A stretch of DNA of 38,918 nucleotides from JAVBRU01 sp031547595 (GTDB lineage: Bacteria; Bacillota; Clostridia; Christensenellales; Aristaeellaceae), in the NCBI GenBank assembly GCA_031547595.1, contig JAVBRU010000100.1, forward strand, positions 1 to 38,918, given 5' to 3'. The notes below the pieces were generated by a model. It was not told the origin of the DNA. It searched no databases and saw only the letters and a list, made by a program, of their open reading frames with translations. Within the stretch, counting starts at the first letter, position 1, and the number at the start of each line of letters is the position of its first letter. This document shows, piece after piece, positions 1 through 8,683 of this stretch. Position numbers and translations under genes: made by a program.

Positions 1-49
1 TTTTTTTGCCTAGGTGGTGTCTCTGGGCCATTGCCATCTGCACGGGGGT

Positions 50-70
50 CTGGGGACGCATAGCCCCCAG
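50..70 (-). other. weak hairpin downstream of galactokinase
   Basis: CTGGGG and CCCCAG arms surround a 9-nt loop about 20 nt past the galactokinase stop codon. There is no T-run behind it on the minus strand, so it is not a convincing intrinsic terminator. The rest of positions 1-88 shows nothing else I can name. Confidence 0.25.
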
Positions 71-88
71 GGTATCCCCGTCCATTCA

Positions 89-1372
89 TTACGCCGTCTG
101 CAGGACAATCGCCGCGCCTTCCGGCCGCACGTCCAGCACGAAGCAGGAATGCGCGCCAAACACGTTTTCCATCTGTTCCACAAAATGGTTCACCATATCG
201 TTGGGCACAAAGTTGAGTGTCGTGCCGGCAAAGCCGCCGCCATGCACGCGCCAGGCGCCCTTGCCGCGCAGCAGCTGATCGGCCATGGCCAGCGCCAGTG
301 CCAGGGGCTGCGCGCCGGTGGGGGTATACACGTTTTGCAAGAGGCGCCAGCTGCTTTCGCCGGAGGCGATCACGCTGTCAAACAGTGCTCCGAGGTCGCT
401 CATTTTGACGGCGTGGATTTGCTGCTTCACGCGGTCGTTCTCAGCAAAGAAATGCATGGCGCGAAGCACGGCGCGCTCGCCCACGTGCTTTCGCACCATG
501 GGCAGGTTTTGCCACAGCTGCTCCGGGCGCACGCGGCGCAGCACTTCCTCGCCAAACAGCTGCGCCACGGCGTGCATATCGCTGCGGATGGAGGCGTAAT
601 CCTGCGTCAGGTCGTCATGCGAGCCGCCGGTATTGACCACAATCAGGGAATAGCCAGCCTCGTGGAAGCGGAAATCCAGCGGCATCAGCTGCGCGCCATT
701 TTTGAAATCAATGCCTACCATGCCGCCCACGCTGGACGCCATCTGGTCCATCAGCCCGCAGGGCTTGCCAAAGTATATGTTCTCAGCATACTGCGCGATT
801 TGCGCGCGCACCACGCCATCGATGATAAAGCCGTTGTACAGCGCGTCCAGAATGGCGCACATCAGCACCTCATACGCTGCGGAGGAGGACAGGCCGCTGC
901 CGCCCAGCACTTCGGAGGTAATGGCGGCGTCAAATCCACCGATGCTGTGGCCAAGCGCCTGCATACGCGCGGCCACACCGCGCACCAGCGCGGCGGAGGT
1001 GCCTTTTTCGTCCTCGTGGATGGAAAGGTCGGAAAGGTCAACCTCAACGGTGGGGTAGCCCGCGCTGCAAATGCGCACAAGGGTATCGCTGCGGGGGGAT
1101 ACTGCAGCTACGGCATCCAGCGTGATGGCGGCGGCCAGCACGCGGCCATTGTTATGATCGGTATGGTTGCCCGCAATCTCGGTGCGGCCGGACGCGCTGA
1201 GGATATAGAGCGGCCCGGTGGAATGAAATAAATCTTCGTGAACCTTGACAAGCTGGGTGTAGCGCGTCATTTGCCGCGCCAGCTCGCCCTCGCGGTTGCC
1301 ATATAGGTGGGTGAAACGGCTCATGGCCTGGGGCGCTTTGATCTGTGCCAGCATGCGTGAATATCTGTCCAT
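89..1372 (-). CDS. galK: galactokinase (GHMP kinase family)
   Basis: Predicted cytoplasmic enzyme that phosphorylates galactose at C1 using ATP, the entry step of the Leloir pathway. The 427-residue protein has all three GHMP blocks: the sugar-binding motif GRTEIAGNHTDHNNG (residues 62-76), the phosphate-binding loop GGSGLSSSAAYEV near the middle, and the C-terminal RVHGGGFAGT motif. The Asp in GLMDQMAS is the expected catalytic base. The protein is about 40 residues longer than a typical GalK, with the extra length before the first motif. The ATG follows AAGGAG, which overlaps the stop of the solute-binding protein gene upstream (9-bp gap), so the two are almost certainly co-transcribed. Motif 1 differs slightly from the usual GRVNLIGEHTDY form, so a related sugar kinase specificity is possible. 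Confidence 0.85.
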   Translation of the reverse strand: MDRYSRMLAQIKAPQAMSRFTHLYGNREGELARQMTRYTQLVKVHEDLFHSTGPLYILSASGRTEIAGNHTDHNNGRVLAAAITLDAVAAVSPRSDTLVRICSAGYPTVEVDLSDLSIHEDEKGTSAALVRGVAARMQALGHSIGGFDAAITSEVLGGSGLSSSAAYEVLMCAILDALYNGFIIDGVVRAQIAQYAENIYFGKPCGLMDQMASSVGGMVGIDFKNGAQLMPLDFRFHEAGYSLIVVNTGGSHDDLTQDYASIRSDMHAVAQLFGEEVLRRVRPEQLWQNLPMVRKHVGERAVLRAMHFFAENDRVKQQIHAVKMSDLGALFDSVIASGESSWRLLQNVYTPTGAQPLALALAMADQLLRGKGAWRVHGGGFAGTTLNFVPNDMVNHFVEQMENVFGAHSCFVLDVRPEGAAIVLQTA

Positions 1373-1381
1373 ACGTGCTCC

Positions 1382-2872
1382 TTATTTCAGCTGATTCAGT
1401 ACGTTCTGCCAGAAGGCTAGGAAAGCGTCGAGGCCAAGCTCCGTAAGCGTCTTCTCAAAGGCGGCAAAGCTCGCGTCCGAAATTTCATCCTCGCCCAGCA
1501 CCCAGCGCGCAATCTGCTCGTCCACATAGCGGCCAATCGCATTTTGCAGGGGCAGAATTTCGGCCTCCTGCGCGGCAGTGAGGTGATAGGTAGGGAAGGG
1601 CTTGGTGGCGATATCCGCTACCAGCTTGATCTGATCGCTGGTGGTTTTCATGCTGCCATCGTTGTAGCGGTACTGGAAATCGAGGCTCGGTTCGATCCCC
1701 GGCGTGCTGCTGCCGGAGCCAATCAGGTTGCTGACGGAGAAGAAGGAGCTCAAATTATCCGCCATACGCCAGGTGCCGTCCGGATCAATCAAATAGTCGG
1801 TGCCCTCTTTGCCAAAATTGGCAAGACGTGCGCCTTCCTCGCTGTAGAGGATATCCACCCAGCGCAAAAGAAGCGCGGGATCATCACAGTGGGTGGTGAT
1901 GGCAAATGCGCCTTGGCGTACTTCGCCCATAAACTGGCGGTACACCTGCGTGCCCTCGTAGGCGAGCACGGGCACGGCCACATAATCGTTCAGCCAGGCC
2001 ACGGGCAGGATGGTGGATACCAGCGTGGTGATGATCGCGCCGTATTGCTTGGTAGCGGTATCTTCGGATACTTTTCGCAGCGCATCGCTGGTGCTAAAGC
2101 CCTGCTTGTCCAGCAAGCCTTGGCTGTACAGCTCCCGGCACCAGATGATAAACGGGCGGAACTGCTCTTCCAGCGGCATAAAGCGCACCTGACCGTCCTG
2201 CTCAAAAACATGATAATCGTTGGAGATCAGGCCATAGGCGTGCGCCAGGAACTCCAGGTCAAACGCGCCCAGGAATGCAAGTGGGATTTCGTCTGCCTTG
2301 CCATTGCGGTTCGGATCCTTGGTCTTGAACGCCGTCAACACTTCCTGCAGGGAAGCCGCGTCGGTGGGCATGGGCAGCTTGAGGGCGTCCAGCCAGGTTT
2401 TATTGATCCAGATGCAGCAAACACTGGGCATGTTGGTGATGTAGGGTAAAGACAGGATCCTGCCGCCGGGCAGCGTGATCTCGTCCAGGTAGCTGGGGTT
2501 GGCCTGCAAAACCGCCCAGAGGTTGGGGCAGTTTTCTTCTAGGTAAGGGGCCAGATCCTGAAGCACGCCCTGCTCGTACAGCGCCAGCGCTTCGGCAGAA
2601 GAAAGGTCTGCCTTGAACAGCACATCGGGCATTTCGCTGCCTGCGGTGAGCGATTGCTTTTTTTGCGCCCATTTGGCGGCCTCTTTGTATTGGTCATAGG
2701 TGAAATGCACGCCGCTCAACGCTTCCATATCGAGGAAAAACTGATTGGTACTCCAGGTGCGGTATTCCGTATTGTCATAGCCCGCCAGCACGTAGGTCTT
2801 TTGCGCTTCTTCGGCAACGGCCACGCTGAACAGGCACAGGCACACAAGCAGGAAAGATAACCATCGTTTCAT
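1382..2872 (-). CDS. extracellular solute-binding protein (ABC sugar type)
   Basis: Periplasmic-type binding protein expected to deliver a carbohydrate to an ABC importer. About 496 residues, beginning with a signal peptide (basic MKRW, then a hydrophobic run, likely cleavage after SVAVA). The body resembles family 1 carbohydrate-binding proteins of Clostridia and Paenibacillus, with an EMPDVLF segment and a Trp-rich C-terminal half. There is no lipobox Cys at the cleavage site, which is unusual for a Gram-positive binding protein. A TTG three bases upstream (2875) is an alternative start with better spacing to GGAGG. It is the first gene of a two-gene unit with the galactokinase. No permease or ATPase genes lie nearby, so the partners must be elsewhere. 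The substrate is inferred (galactose or a galactoside) only from the neighbour. Confidence 0.8.
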   Translation of the reverse strand: MKRWLSFLLVCLCLFSVAVAEEAQKTYVLAGYDNTEYRTWSTNQFFLDMEALSGVHFTYDQYKEAAKWAQKKQSLTAGSEMPDVLFKADLSSAEALALYEQGVLQDLAPYLEENCPNLWAVLQANPSYLDEITLPGGRILSLPYITNMPSVCCIWINKTWLDALKLPMPTDAASLQEVLTAFKTKDPNRNGKADEIPLAFLGAFDLEFLAHAYGLISNDYHVFEQDGQVRFMPLEEQFRPFIIWCRELYSQGLLDKQGFSTSDALRKVSEDTATKQYGAIITTLVSTILPVAWLNDYVAVPVLAYEGTQVYRQFMGEVRQGAFAITTHCDDPALLLRWVDILYSEEGARLANFGKEGTDYLIDPDGTWRMADNLSSFFSVSNLIGSGSSTPGIEPSLDFQYRYNDGSMKTTSDQIKLVADIATKPFPTYHLTAAQEAEILPLQNAIGRYVDEQIARWVLGEDEISDASFAAFEKTLTELGLDAFLAFWQNVLNQLK

Positions 2873-2906
2873 CAACTAGACATCCTCCTTATTCATAATC
2901 TTTATC

Positions 2907-2940
2907 ATTATACAAGAAAACACAGGGGTTGACCAGCCCC
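2907..2940 (-). promoter_or_regulatory. promoter region of the binding protein-galK unit, with a palindrome
   Basis: On the minus strand a perfect TATAAT (plus positions 2907-2912) lies about 35 nt before the gene. No good -35 is visible. Where the -35 should be sits the imperfect palindrome GGGGTTGACCAGCCCC (2925-2940), a plausible operator for a local sugar regulator. The assignment is inference. Confidence 0.5.
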
Positions 2941-2983
2941 CAATTGTGAACAAATAAAGGCGTTGGCAGGCGGCATCCCGAAA

Positions 2984-3013
2984 TTGACAACTGGCCCGCC
3001 ATTTTGCTATAAT
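2984..3013 (+). promoter_or_regulatory. consensus sigma-A promoter for the flavoprotein-PHP unit
   Basis: TTGACA (2984-2989), an 18-bp spacer and TATAAT (3008-3013), followed by the RBS GGAAGGGGG (3022-3030) and the ATG at 3041. Confidence 0.8.
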
Positions 3014-3040
3014 GAGCCTATGGAAGGGGGCGTTGTTATA

Positions 3041-3706
3041 ATGAAAGTATTGCTTGTGAATGGCAGCCCGAATGAAAAAGGCTGCACCTATACTGCGCTT
3101 TGTGAGGTGGCCGGTATTCTGCAACAGTACGATATAGAAACCGAGATTTTTCAGTTGGGAACGGCGGCGATATCAGGCTGCCTGGACTGCGGCGCGTGCG
3201 CGCTGCTGGGGAAATGCACAATCGACGATGGGGTGAACGAGTTTGCCGAGAAAGCGACGCAGGCGAACGGGTTTGTGTTCGGCTCGCCGGTGCATTATGC
3301 GGCGGCAAGCGGCGCACTAACGTCGTTTATGGACCGGTTGTTCTTCAGCAGCCGCATGCTGTTCCGGGGCAAGCCGGGCGCGGCGGTGGTATGCTGCCGC
3401 CGGGGCGGCGCCAGCGCGGCGTTTGACCAGATCAACAAATATTTCTCCATCAGCGGCATGCCGGTGGCGCCGTCCCAGTATTGGAACATGGTGCACGGCA
3501 ATACGCCGGAGGAGGTGCAGCTTGATTTGGAGGGCATGCAGACCATGCGCACACTGGGGCATAGCATGGCATGGCTGCTGCGCTGCATAGAGGCGGGGCG
3601 CGCGGCGGGCATCCGCTTGCCAAAGCGCGAAAAGGGCGTATGGACCAACTTCATCCGCAAGGAGGAGCCAAAGGATGATACGTCAGGCAGCTTTCTGTCA
3701 GAATAG
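3041..3706 (+). CDS. NAD(P)H-dependent FMN oxidoreductase (flavodoxin fold)
   Basis: A 221-residue cytoplasmic flavoprotein of the NADPH-dependent FMN reductase/iron-sulfur flavoprotein type. The N-terminus VLLVNGSPNEKGCTYTAL carries the FMN-phosphate loop. A Cys-rich segment, CLDCGACALLGKC (about residues 47-59), resembles the cluster-binding motif of this family, and GSPVHYAAASG follows. I chose ATG 3041 because it has the ribosome binding site and begins the first beta strand; the longer frame would run through the promoter. The gene overlaps the PHP gene by 32 bp, indicating translational coupling. The physiological electron acceptor cannot be told from the sequence. Confidence 0.85.
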   Translation: MKVLLVNGSPNEKGCTYTALCEVAGILQQYDIETEIFQLGTAAISGCLDCGACALLGKCTIDDGVNEFAEKATQANGFVFGSPVHYAAASGALTSFMDRLFFSSRMLFRGKPGAAVVCCRRGGASAAFDQINKYFSISGMPVAPSQYWNMVHGNTPEEVQLDLEGMQTMRTLGHSMAWLLRCIEAGRAAGIRLPKREKGVWTNFIRKEEPKDDTSGSFLSE

Positions 3707-4592
3707 GCCGCTGCTTAAGGGCGCGCTGCACTGCCACACCACGCGCTCGGACGGCCATGGCGCGCCCGATGAGGTGATCCGCCTGCACAAGCGCAGCGGC
3801 TATGATTTCATGGCGCTGACCGACCATAACATCTACAATTTCAAGAACTTCGCGCCCGATGCGGAACTGCTGATCATGCCCGGCATGGAGCGCGACCACC
3901 GTCTGCCCGGCGGCGGCGTGCACTGCTTCCACACCGTGTGCATCGGCCCTATAGAGGGCAACGGGTATACGCAGGATCAACGCTTTGAGGGCGGCGTGCT
4001 GGTACAAAACCAGGCCGAATATCAGCCATACCTGGACGATTATCACGCACACAACAACCTGACGATCTATTGCCACCCGGAGTGGAGCAACACCCCGGCG
4101 CGGGAGTTTGACCAGCTGCAGGGCAACTTTGCCATGGAAATCTGGAACACCGGCTGTGCCATGGACAACGATCTGGACACGAACGCCGCTTATTGGGATG
4201 AGCTATTGATGCAAGGGCAGCGCATTTACGGCGTGGCCACCGATGACGGGCACCCCGTGAACCAGCACTGCAAGGGCTGGGTGCGCGTAAATGCGGAGAA
4301 GAACATTCCAAGCATCCTGGACGCACTCAAAAATGGCGCGTTCTACGCCTCCTGCGGGCCGGAAATTGGTGATTTTTATGTGCAGGATGGCAAGGCTGTG
4401 CTGGAATGCTCGCCCTGCGCGTACGCGGGTTTCCGGCACGGATACCTGCCCACCTGGCTGCGCCACAGCGACAAAGCCGATGTGACCCGCGTTGAGTTCA
4501 CCGTGCCGGGCTACTGCACCTATCTTCGCGCCGTCGTGCAGGACGCGCAGGGACGCAGGGCGTGGAGCAATCCCATATTTCTTGACAAATAA
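3675..4592 (+). CDS. PHP-domain metal-dependent phosphoesterase
   Basis: A 305-residue PHP-family protein, expected to be a metal-dependent phosphoesterase in the cytoplasm. Metal-binding motifs are visible: GALHCHTTRSDG (residues 16-27), ALTDHN (about residue 48), and later the Glu in MPGMERDH plus the His in IYCHPEW. The length suits the stand-alone PHP family rather than a polymerase domain. The ATG follows GGAGGAGCCAAAGG, which lies inside the 3' end of the flavoprotein gene, so the two are coupled. A rho-independent terminator follows. The substrate is unknown; related proteins act on small phosphorylated nucleotides or sugar phosphates. Confidence 0.8.
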   Translation: MIRQAAFCQNRPLLKGALHCHTTRSDGHGAPDEVIRLHKRSGYDFMALTDHNIYNFKNFAPDAELLIMPGMERDHRLPGGGVHCFHTVCIGPIEGNGYTQDQRFEGGVLVQNQAEYQPYLDDYHAHNNLTIYCHPEWSNTPAREFDQLQGNFAMEIWNTGCAMDNDLDTNAAYWDELLMQGQRIYGVATDDGHPVNQHCKGWVRVNAEKNIPSILDALKNGAFYASCGPEIGDFYVQDGKAVLECSPCAYAGFRHGYLPTWLRHSDKADVTRVEFTVPGYCTYLRAVVQDAQGRRAWSNPIFLDK

Positions 4593-4611
4593 TAGCTTCC
4601 TCTTATAAAAC

Positions 4612-4644
4612 GCATCATCAATCCCTTTTTGATGGTGCATTTTT
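4612..4644 (+). terminator. intrinsic terminator after the PHP gene
   Basis: Ten-bp stem GCATCATCAA / TTGATGGTGC (one G-U pair) with a short loop, then ATTTTTG. It lies 20 nt after the PHP stop. Confidence 0.8.
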
Positions 4645-4751
4645 GCGTTTTGGTGTTGTAGGTGCCAGTTTTTGCGCATGCTGTCGCACACTGGTGATTG
4701 TATTTTCAAAATATTTATGGTATCCTATGTGTGGTAACGGAGGTTAAGCGC

Positions 4752-5336
4752 ATGGATGAGAGGCTGGAACGGGCGAAAACGGTTGTGTTTGATGTGGGCA
4801 ATGTGCTGCTGCGGTTTGATCCGCATGTGATTGCGGACGCATTGCTGCCAGAGGACGTGCGGGAGCCTTTATACCACGCCATGTTCAAAGAGCACCGCTG
4901 GGCGGAGTTTGACGAGGGCAGGCGCAGCAACCGCGCCATCGCGCTGGACATCGCGGCAGCGGCAGGCCTTCCCGAAGCCGCGGCAGACAACGTGCTCCAC
5001 GTGCTCGACCATTTTCACGAGTGTTTATGGGAGTTGCCGCTGGTAAAAGAGCTGCCTGTGCTCAAGCAGATGGGCAAAAAGCTCTACGCGCTCACCAACT
5101 ATCCCATGCCCGCGTTCACCTACGCTTCGCAGCGGTTTACGTTTTTCAGGCTGTTTGACGGGTGGGTGGTATCGGCAGTGGTGCAACAGGTGAAGCCGCA
5201 TGCCGCAATCTTTGAAACCCTGATGAACACCTATCACTTTGAGGCCAAGGACGCGCTATTTGTGGACGATATGGCCGCCAATGTGGCAACTGCCAAAGAA
5301 TTGGGCTTTGAAACTTGGCAATACAGCTGGAAATGA
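4752..5336 (+). CDS. HAD-superfamily phosphatase (YihX-like)
   Basis: A 194-residue soluble HAD hydrolase. Motif I is VVFDVGNVLLRFDP (about residues 10-23). The second Asp is replaced in the DxGNV pattern, as is normal for the YihX/sugar-phosphatase branch. Motif II is ALTNYPMP, the motif III Lys is in QQVKPHAAIF, and motif IV is ALFVDDMAANV. The helical cap sits between motifs I and II. I chose ATG 4752 because GGAGG is at 4739-4743; the longer reading frame runs into upstream non-coding DNA. It stands alone between a terminator and the next gene. Substrate unknown; glucose-1-phosphate or a similar sugar phosphate would fit the family. Confidence 0.85.
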   Translation: MDERLERAKTVVFDVGNVLLRFDPHVIADALLPEDVREPLYHAMFKEHRWAEFDEGRRSNRAIALDIAAAAGLPEAAADNVLHVLDHFHECLWELPLVKELPVLKQMGKKLYALTNYPMPAFTYASQRFTFFRLFDGWVVSAVVQQVKPHAAIFETLMNTYHFEAKDALFVDDMAANVATAKELGFETWQYSWK

Positions 5337-5441
5337 CAAAAGTCTGCCATTTTTCGCTTCAGACGGGAACAAACTGCGGTTCTTTTCCGTCTAATAGAAT
5401 GTAAAGATCAATCCATTGTATCCGGGGAAGGAAGGATGACC

Positions 5442-6857
5442 ATGAAAAACCAACGCACAGGAAAACTCTTACTGCTGCTTTTGCTGCTGCTTGTGGCAGT
5501 GTTGCTCAGTGGCTGCTATGACGATCCTGGCACAATTGACTCGGGCAATATCAATAATGGCACTGGCTCGTTTCCTGAGATTACGATACAGCCGCCTACG
5601 GCCACGCCCCCCCCTGCCCCGACTAACGGGCTTGATTTGACGGGCGGCGGCAACACCACCAGCGGCGGCCTGCCTACGCCTGAGTTCATTGGCTCGGCCA
5701 CGCAGCTGCCCGGCATGGATTATCTACCCAATCTTGGCTCTGCCGCCCCCGGCACAGCCACTAATAGCAATGCACCCACCAACACCCCCACCGCCACGCC
5801 CTCCAGCGTGTTAAAGCTGGGCGTGCAGGGGCAGGGCGACGCCGTGCGTGACCTGCAAAGAAAGCTGAAATCCCTGGGCTTCTATAAGGGCAGCGTGGAT
5901 GGCGATTTTGGCGAGGGCACAGATGCCGCCGTCAAGGCGTTCCAGAAGCAATACGGCCTGACTGTGGACGGCATTGCGGGCTCCGATACGCTGAACAAGC
6001 TGGCAACAGCCAAAGCGACGGCGAAGCCCACCAACTCGCCCACCCCCAAGCCCACCGCCACGCCCAAGGTTTCTGCCAATACGTATCTCAAATATAACGA
6101 TTCCGGCAGCGATGTGAAGCAAATGCAGAACCGTTTGATCGAGCTGAACTATCTGGCGGGCACCGCCACAGGCAAGTTCTGTCAGGTGACTGAGGATGCA
6201 GTAACTGCCTTCCAGAAGAGAAACTGCCCCTATGCTGACGGCATTGCCGGGCAGGTTACGCTGAACGCGCTTTATTCATCCTCGGCCAAGAAGGCGTCTA
6301 ACCCTGTGGGCACCATTGGCGAAGCTGCCACCACCTCTTTGCGCTTGAACGACAATGGCCCCTCGGTGCGTGCTTTGCAATCCAGGCTGAAGCTGCTGGG
6401 CTACTATACCGGTACCGTAGATGGCGACTTTGGCAAGGCCACAGAAGAAGCCGTGAAGGCATTCCAGAAAACGAACGGCCTGACGGTGGATGGCGTTGCG
6501 GGCGCAAGCACACAGTCTTTGCTCAACAGCAGTAATGCCAAGAGCGCTTCCTACGCCACCCCCACGCCCAAACCCACCGCATCGCCCACCCCCAACGCCT
6601 ACACCAAAGTGACGCCCGCGCCCGATGGCAGCTATGTGAAGCTTGAAAGAAATAACTATGGCGATTTGGTGACCAAGCTGCAAAAAGAGCTGAAAGCTCA
6701 GGGATACTTTACCGGCAGCATAGACAGCTACTACGGCGAAGGTACCGAGAGCGCTGTGAAGGCGTTCCAGCGCCAGAAGGGGCTGCAGGTGGACGGCATT
6801 GCCGGCCCCGCCACCCAACGTGTGCTGTATGAGGGCGACTTCCCCTACGGTTCATAA
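5442..6857 (+). CDS. lipoprotein with four peptidoglycan-binding domains
   Basis: A 471-residue surface lipoprotein. The N-terminus is a poly-Leu signal peptide ending in the lipobox LLSGC, with the lipid-anchored Cys at residue 25. A Thr/Pro/Gly-rich linker follows, then four PG_binding_1 repeats at about residues 124-191, 217-281, 301-365 and 400-468. Each has the LQxxLKxLGYYxG...FGxxTExAVKAFQ...GLxVDGIAG pattern and they are separated by PTPKPTASPTP-type linkers. The second repeat is the most diverged. No catalytic domain is attached, so it probably tethers the membrane to the wall or acts as a scaffold. ATG 5442 has the best spacing to GGGGAAGGAAGG; ATG 5436 is an alternative. Confidence 0.85.
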   Translation: MKNQRTGKLLLLLLLLLVAVLLSGCYDDPGTIDSGNINNGTGSFPEITIQPPTATPPPAPTNGLDLTGGGNTTSGGLPTPEFIGSATQLPGMDYLPNLGSAAPGTATNSNAPTNTPTATPSSVLKLGVQGQGDAVRDLQRKLKSLGFYKGSVDGDFGEGTDAAVKAFQKQYGLTVDGIAGSDTLNKLATAKATAKPTNSPTPKPTATPKVSANTYLKYNDSGSDVKQMQNRLIELNYLAGTATGKFCQVTEDAVTAFQKRNCPYADGIAGQVTLNALYSSSAKKASNPVGTIGEAATTSLRLNDNGPSVRALQSRLKLLGYYTGTVDGDFGKATEEAVKAFQKTNGLTVDGVAGASTQSLLNSSNAKSASYATPTPKPTASPTPNAYTKVTPAPDGSYVKLERNNYGDLVTKLQKELKAQGYFTGSIDSYYGEGTESAVKAFQRQKGLQVDGIAGPATQRVLYEGDFPYGS

Positions 6858-6867
6858 TGATTATCCA

Positions 6868-6899
6868 AACTGCCCCCACAAATCGGGGGCAGTTTTTTC
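6868..6899 (+). terminator. strong intrinsic terminator
   Basis: Perfect 10-bp stem AACTGCCCCC / GGGGGCAGTT with a 7-nt loop and a TTTTTT tail, directly behind the lipoprotein gene. Confidence 0.92.
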
Positions 6900-6908
6900 T
6901 ATGATGCC

Positions 6909-6939
6909 TTGACTCTTCCGTTAGGGAAGCGGCTATAAT
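6909..6939 (+). promoter_or_regulatory. MerR-type promoter with operator in a 19-bp spacer
   Basis: TTGACT (6909-6914) and TATAAT (6934-6939) are 19 bp apart, longer than the normal 17. The dyad CTTCC-gttag-GGAAG (6915-6929) occupies the spacer. This layout is the hallmark of promoters that MerR regulators activate by DNA distortion, and the downstream gene encodes one, so autoregulation is the natural reading. From memory it resembles the BmrR target. Confidence 0.8.
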
Positions 6940-6964
6940 CACTTCATAAAGGGAGGGGTTTTGC

Positions 6965-8683
6965 ATGGAGTATTTGAAAATCCGGGACGTGGCACAGCGC
7001 TACGACATCACAGCGCGCACGCTACGGTATTATGAGGATGTGGGGCTGCTGAGCAGCGCACGCGTGGAAGGCTATGCCTACCGGATGTATGACGACAAGG
7101 CCATCGCGCGGCTTCAGCAGATTTTGATCCTGCGAAGGCTGAACATCAGCGTGAAGGACATCATCCGTGTGTTTTCCACGCCCACGGCGGATGCGCTGCT
7201 CGACGTGCTGCAAAAGAAAGCCGACAACATCGATGACGAAGTGGCGCTGCTGCACGAGCTGAAGGGCATTGTGCTGGATTTTATCCGGCGCATTCAGGAT
7301 TTGGATTTCCACAAGGCGGAGGATGTGAAGCGCCTGTACGATCAGGCTGCAGAGCTTGAGAAGCGGCTAAGCGGCGAAGAAGAAGGGCCTGCACCGCTTG
7401 AACGCATGATGCAGGTGGCATCGCAGCTGGAAAAGCAGCCGGATGTGCGCGTGTTGTCGCTGCCGGGCTGCCGCATGGTATCTTCCGGCCTGGAAACGGG
7501 TGAGATGTTTGCGCCGGGCAGCAAGCTAGACGTGTTTGACAAATGGTTCAGCGAGGCGGACAAGCACCGGCATGACAGGTTTTTTGCCCGCGATTTTATG
7601 TGGTTCGACCCAGAAACCCACGGCACCGCCTGGTGGTACGCGCTGGAGCAGGGCGCGCCCGAGCCGGAGGGCTTTGAGGTATTCGATTTTGAGGGTGGAA
7701 TTTATGCCGCGGCAGTATCGCGCGATGGTGACGACACCGACGGCATGCGCGTATACCAGGGCATCCGGCAATGGGTGGATCAAAGCGGGTATTTCGACCT
7801 GGACGAGCGGCCGGGACATTATCACATGTGCCACATCATCGGCACGCCGGAAATTGGCGAGGCCATGGGCTTTAGCCAGCTGGAGATTTATGTGCCCATC
7901 CGCCCCAAGGCGCGGCAGGCAGTGATGATAACGGAAACAGAAGAAGAACGCCTTGCCATCCGCAAGCGGATTGACGACGCGGGCGTGCTGTTTTTTGATT
8001 GCCTGGGGGATGGCGCGCATATGGAAAAGATCATTACGCCGCACTACCGACTGATCCGCCCGCGCGCGGGGGAGCAGGGGCAGACAACGGTGTATGGCAT
8101 CACGCTGGACGGGCCTTCGCAGCCGCGAGCGCTGATTGACGAAATCAAGGCCATGGGCATCCATGTGTGGTGGGATATCTGCTTCCCGGACGAAGTGAAA
8201 GCATATATCTTTGGCGGCCGCCCCGCGCCTTTGCCGGAACCCAACAACGAAGAATCCTATATGGCCATGCGTGCGCAAGAAAAGCCCGCATACCCCGCGT
8301 CTTCAACCGAATTGGTGGTGCGGCGCGTGGACAATGCGGAGCAGTTTGCACAGTGGGCGCAAATGACCAATGCGCTTTTGGGCGATGATGTCTTGTTCCA
8401 TCCCCTGCACCACTACCCCCTTTGCGAAGCGGGCAAAATGGCATGCTATTTGGCTTTTATGGGTAATCACGCTGTGGGCGGCTGCTGTATGCTGCGCGAG
8501 GACGACCTCGCTGCGCTGTATTTGGTGATTACGCGCCCGGAGGATCGCCGCAAGGGCGTGGCAACCGCGCTTTGTGCTACCGCCATTGACGATGCGGTGG
8601 AAGATGGTGCAGAGCTACTGACCGCATGCGTGTGGCCGGAGGCGAAAAAGCTGGCACGCAGGCTGGGGTATCGGTATTATTGA
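6965..8683 (+). CDS. MerR regulator fused to GyrI-like and GNAT acetyltransferase domains
   Basis: A 572-residue three-part protein. Residues 1 to about 115 are a MerR DNA-binding domain (helix-turn-helix KIRDVAQRYDITARTLRYYED, then a long dimerisation helix). Residues about 165-315 look like a GyrI/BmrR-type effector-binding domain, with Trp/Tyr-rich segments such as TAWWYALEQ and HYHMCHIIG. Residues about 320-572 look like a GNAT acetyltransferase with an N-terminal companion half; the acetyl-CoA loop is RPEDRRKGVATALC near residue 525. The promoter carries a MerR operator, indicating self-control. The simplest inference is that it senses a small hydrophobic or amine compound and also acetylates it or a relative. 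The stop overlaps the converging ROK gene by 7 bp. Confidence 0.8.
   Translation: MEYLKIRDVAQRYDITARTLRYYEDVGLLSSARVEGYAYRMYDDKAIARLQQILILRRLNISVKDIIRVFSTPTADALLDVLQKKADNIDDEVALLHELKGIVLDFIRRIQDLDFHKAEDVKRLYDQAAELEKRLSGEEEGPAPLERMMQVASQLEKQPDVRVLSLPGCRMVSSGLETGEMFAPGSKLDVFDKWFSEADKHRHDRFFARDFMWFDPETHGTAWWYALEQGAPEPEGFEVFDFEGGIYAAAVSRDGDDTDGMRVYQGIRQWVDQSGYFDLDERPGHYHMCHIIGTPEIGEAMGFSQLEIYVPIRPKARQAVMITETEEERLAIRKRIDDAGVLFFDCLGDGAHMEKIITPHYRLIRPRAGEQGQTTVYGITLDGPSQPRALIDEIKAMGIHVWWDICFPDEVKAYIFGGRPAPLPEPNNEESYMAMRAQEKPAYPASSTELVVRRVDNAEQFAQWAQMTNALLGDDVLFHPLHHYPLCEAGKMACYLAFMGNHAVGGCCMLREDDLAALYLVITRPEDRRKGVATALCATAIDDAVEDGAELLTACVWPEAKKLARRLGYRYY

Noticed and set aside
14..1231. 405-codon open frame on the plus strand opposite galactokinase
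   Set aside because: It is antisense to a gene with clear GHMP motifs; its His/Ala-rich composition is typical of a shadow frame in GC-rich DNA, with no ribosome binding site or known domain.
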